This document shows positions 61,751 to 64,000 of a stretch of 64,000 nucleotides of DNA, piece by piece. The translations under genes and the position numbers were made by a program. Position 1 is the stretch's first letter. Each line of letters starts with the position of its first letter. The DNA comes from Saccopteryx bilineata (lineage: Eukaryota; Chordata; Mammalia; Chiroptera; Emballonuridae), in NCBI RefSeq assembly GCF_036850765.1, contig NC_089494.1, positions 54,019,809-54,083,808 on the forward strand, in the 5' to 3' direction. The notes under the pieces are model-generated. The model had not been told where the DNA came from and ran no database searches. It saw nothing but the letters and a program-made list of their open reading frames with translations.

Positions 61751-61854
61751 AAGAACACAACTTGTTATGTATTAAGGATTCCATAGTTTTAAATATAATT
61801 GGATGCAACAGTTTAGAATACCAAGAAACAGGCTCACATATATGTTATAAGCAC

Positions 61855-63335
61855 ATCTAAAATATGGTCAATTGGACAATACAGATTGGCAGGGAAAGGA
61901 TGAACTATTGAATACTTTCCTTTACCCAATATCTCTTATTCCTCAATTTGCCTATTATTGAAAGAGGTAAATTTCTACAAATAAAATTCCTTTTAATTTC
62001 TCATCCTATAGATTATTCCCTTACAACAAAAACACACAAAGTTGTGTGACAACTAATTATCCATATAGATTTAAAAACAGGTCCTATTGTTATATCTTAC
62101 CTAAAAATCAATTCCAAATGAATTGAGAACTTAGAAGTAAAAGTGAAAACTTTAGAACTTAAAAAAAAATAAATTCTTATAAAATTACAAATAAGGAAAT
62201 ATTTCTTAAGCAAGAAAGATAAAGTGCAGTTTATAAAGAGCTGAATGATACTTTTAATATATTAGTATTAAAAGCATCTATTCAGAATATATGCCATTAA
62301 AAAAACTTTTTTTTTTTATAGCAGAGACAGAGAGACAGAGAGAGGGACAGATAGGGACAGACAGACAGGAAGAGAGAGAGATGGAAAGCATCAATTCTTC
62401 GTTGTGGCTCCTTAGTCTTCTTAGTTGTTTATTGATTGCTTTCTCATATGTGCCTTGACCGGGGGGCTATTTCAGAGCAAGTGACCCCCTGCTCAAGCCA
62501 GCAACCTTGGGCTCAAGCCAGTGACTTCTGAGCTCAAGCCAGAGACTATGGGGTCAATGTCTATGATTCCACACTCAAGCCAGCAACCCTGAGCTCAATC
62601 CGGTGAGCCCACGCTCAAGCTGGATGAGCTCCGCGATCAAGCTGGCAGCCTCGGCATTTCGAACCTGGGTCTTCTGTATCCCAGTCCAACACTCTATCCA
62701 CTGTGCACAGCCTTGTCAGGCTAAAATAGAAAAACTTAAGTCACAAACTGGCAAAAAACATTTATAAACATATAATTAACAGAGTTTTAGAATCTAGAAT
62801 GTTTAAATAAAATCTCTAATCAATAAGAAATGAAGAATGAGATAGAAAAATGGGAAAATCACAAATAAGTAACCTTGTTAGCAATCAAAGACATGCAAAT
62901 TAAAACCACAAGGAAATACCATATTTTACTTTTCAGTTTGTCAAAATTTTTTAAACTTGGAAAGTATTGAGTCTTGGCAGATTTGGAGCAACAGAGCTGT
63001 CAGCCATTGCCTGTGGGTTAATAATTTGTGCAACTACTCTGGAAAAAAAATTTTCTTCTGGCCCAGCAATTTCACTTTTAGGTATATGATTTAGAAAAAC
63101 TGTTGTATATGTACATCTGGAGACATGTACAAGAACACTACAAAGGTTTGCCCACAACAACAAAATGCTGAAAACAACTCATATACACATAAATTATAGA
63201 ATAGTAAAGTGAACTGGTGTCACACAATGGAAACTATACCACAGTGCAAAGGAAAGACCCACACCTCATTGTCTGCATAGATGAACCTGGAAACACAATG
63301 CAGAGTGAAAAAAGCAAATCACAAAAGTGAGTATG
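61855..63335 (+). mobile_element. Old L1 ORF2 and 3' region, with SINE insertion
   Basis: Phrases in order: 'gaattgagaacttagaag' (about 62118), 'gcaatcaaagacatgcaaat' (62881), 'tgtgcaactactctgg' (63028), 'ggcccagcaatttcac' (63060) and 'gaacctggaaacacaatgc' (63284). They follow L1M ORF2 to its end, with strong divergence. The first 200 bp are uncertain. Confidence 0.65.
62308..62722 (-). mobile_element. SINE family C, reverse, long form
   Basis: Reverse copy with a T run, GA-rich tail part, repeated 'ctcaagccag' phrases, B box on the minus strand (GGTTCGAAATG, decayed) and the head at the right end. It interrupts the old L1. Confidence 0.92.
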
Positions 63336-63599
63336 TGAACCCAATTAGAACTGTTCAAATCCAGACACACTGAAGTAGGAATTTCTCCAGTAACAAAGTG
63401 ATCGAGAAATGCCATGAATTTTAAAAGAAAAATGAGTGAGCATCCACACAGCAATATCACTGTTACCCCTGGCTGAAGGAAATAGTATGGTCATAAAAAC
63501 AAAAGATGGTATTTTATTTGTTAGAGGATTAAAATAAATTCTTAAATTTTCTTCCCTTGGAAAAATTACTTTCTGTGAAATATCAAAACAAAACAAACG

Positions 63600-64000
63600 T
63601 AGCTTAATTTCTGAGAATTTTGTGAGGTGCTTTACACCGTGTAGCACGTGCCACACTCCACACAATGCAGTGCTCCCACTCAACACGGTGGGTGCTGTTT
63701 TTCCTTCTCGTCGGAGGGTCTCAATTAACTCATGACCCCGGTGTGTTCAAAGCCTGAAATGACTTTGCTCCCCCTGCAAGTTGTAATTGTGTAATACTTG
63801 CTTGTAAAGGAAATTGATGTGATCATGTCTGGCTAGCAGGAAATTAAGCAGATAAGTGGTCAGGCCATTACACGCAAGCTGTAATGAGCCGGCAGCTGGA
63901 TTCCTTTCTCGGCGTGTCGTAGTCCTTCATTTTGCTCCATGGGCTTTGGATTTTATCTTTAGCACCATTTTCATATTATCATCATCATATGTTATTTTAA
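63600..64000. promoter_or_regulatory. Candidate conserved non-coding element, runs off the right edge
   Basis: This repeat-free block follows old L1 DNA and is rich in homeodomain-like TAAT cores, CAGCTG (63893-63898), GATAAG and several CpGs kept in AT-rich DNA. CATTAC (63866-63871) and GTAATG (63881-63886) form a short dyad. The texture is that of vertebrate developmental enhancers. No frame of coding character is visible. Confidence 0.4.

Noticed and set aside
1..64000. Horseshoe bat (Rhinolophus) as the source
   Set aside because: The SINE heads here differ from the Rhinolophus SINE as I remember it; another bat lineage fits better, but this is memory-based.

Overview
The window is non-coding DNA from a mammal, almost certainly a bat. 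No conventional host gene is visible: no multi-exon open frame, no rRNA and no stand-alone tRNA. The clade call rests on three families of tRNA-derived SINEs with intact RNA polymerase III A and B boxes and poly-A or T-rich tails, a nearly full-length but decayed LINE-1, and old mammalian repeats (L2, MIR, MaLR LTRs, a MER5A-like fragment). The SINE heads look like bat (Ves-related) SINEs. They do not match the Rhinolophus SINE as I remember it, so a yangochiropteran such as an emballonurid is my low-confidence guess. The layout fits an intergenic region or a very long intron.

Layout. 1-3.9 kb: SINE stub, MaLR LTR, and a 1 kb deletion derivative of a hAT DNA transposon (1867-2873). 4.0-11.3 kb: nearly full-length L1 (+) with two SINE insertions. 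12.3-14.2 kb: old L1 (-). 14.7-15.3 kb: mariner-type MITE split by a SINE. 16.8-23.2 kb: mostly unassigned DNA with MIR fragments. 23.2-26.2 kb: long L2 (+) carrying a 15-copy, 35-bp minisatellite and a MaLR LTR. 26.2-39 kb: mostly unassigned DNA, one retroviral solo LTR, a long L2 (-) and MIRs. 39-42 kb: candidate regulatory sequence. 42.4-47 kb: SINEs, MER5A, L2, old L1. 47-52.4 kb: mostly unassigned. 52.4-63.3 kb: a dense nest of transposons. 63.6-64.0 kb: a block that looks like a conserved non-coding element.

The most interesting region is 52.99-60.03 kb. It is a long hAT transposon with a decayed transposase frame (55712-60008). Its coding part is split by a second complete DNA transposon (56786-58939). 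That one has imperfect CACTRG-type terminal inverted repeats and a TAA target duplication, and removing it with one TAA rejoins the hAT reading frame exactly. The inner element carries a still-open 184-codon frame with three CxxC pairs. Its protein resembles, from memory, a repeated family of arthropod and cnidarian genomes, and the element fits the CACTA/Mirage/Chapaev group. It has itself lost coding sequence and holds a foreign segment that includes a piece of a MIR SINE. The hAT leader holds a relic of a jockey/CR1-like reverse transcriptase of invertebrate flavour. The small hAT derivative at 1867-2873 keeps the same 5' terminus and the same last ~120 bp of transposase, on the opposite strand, so this hAT family was active in the lineage. 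Together these suggest repeated acquisition of foreign elements by horizontal transfer, which still has to be tested.
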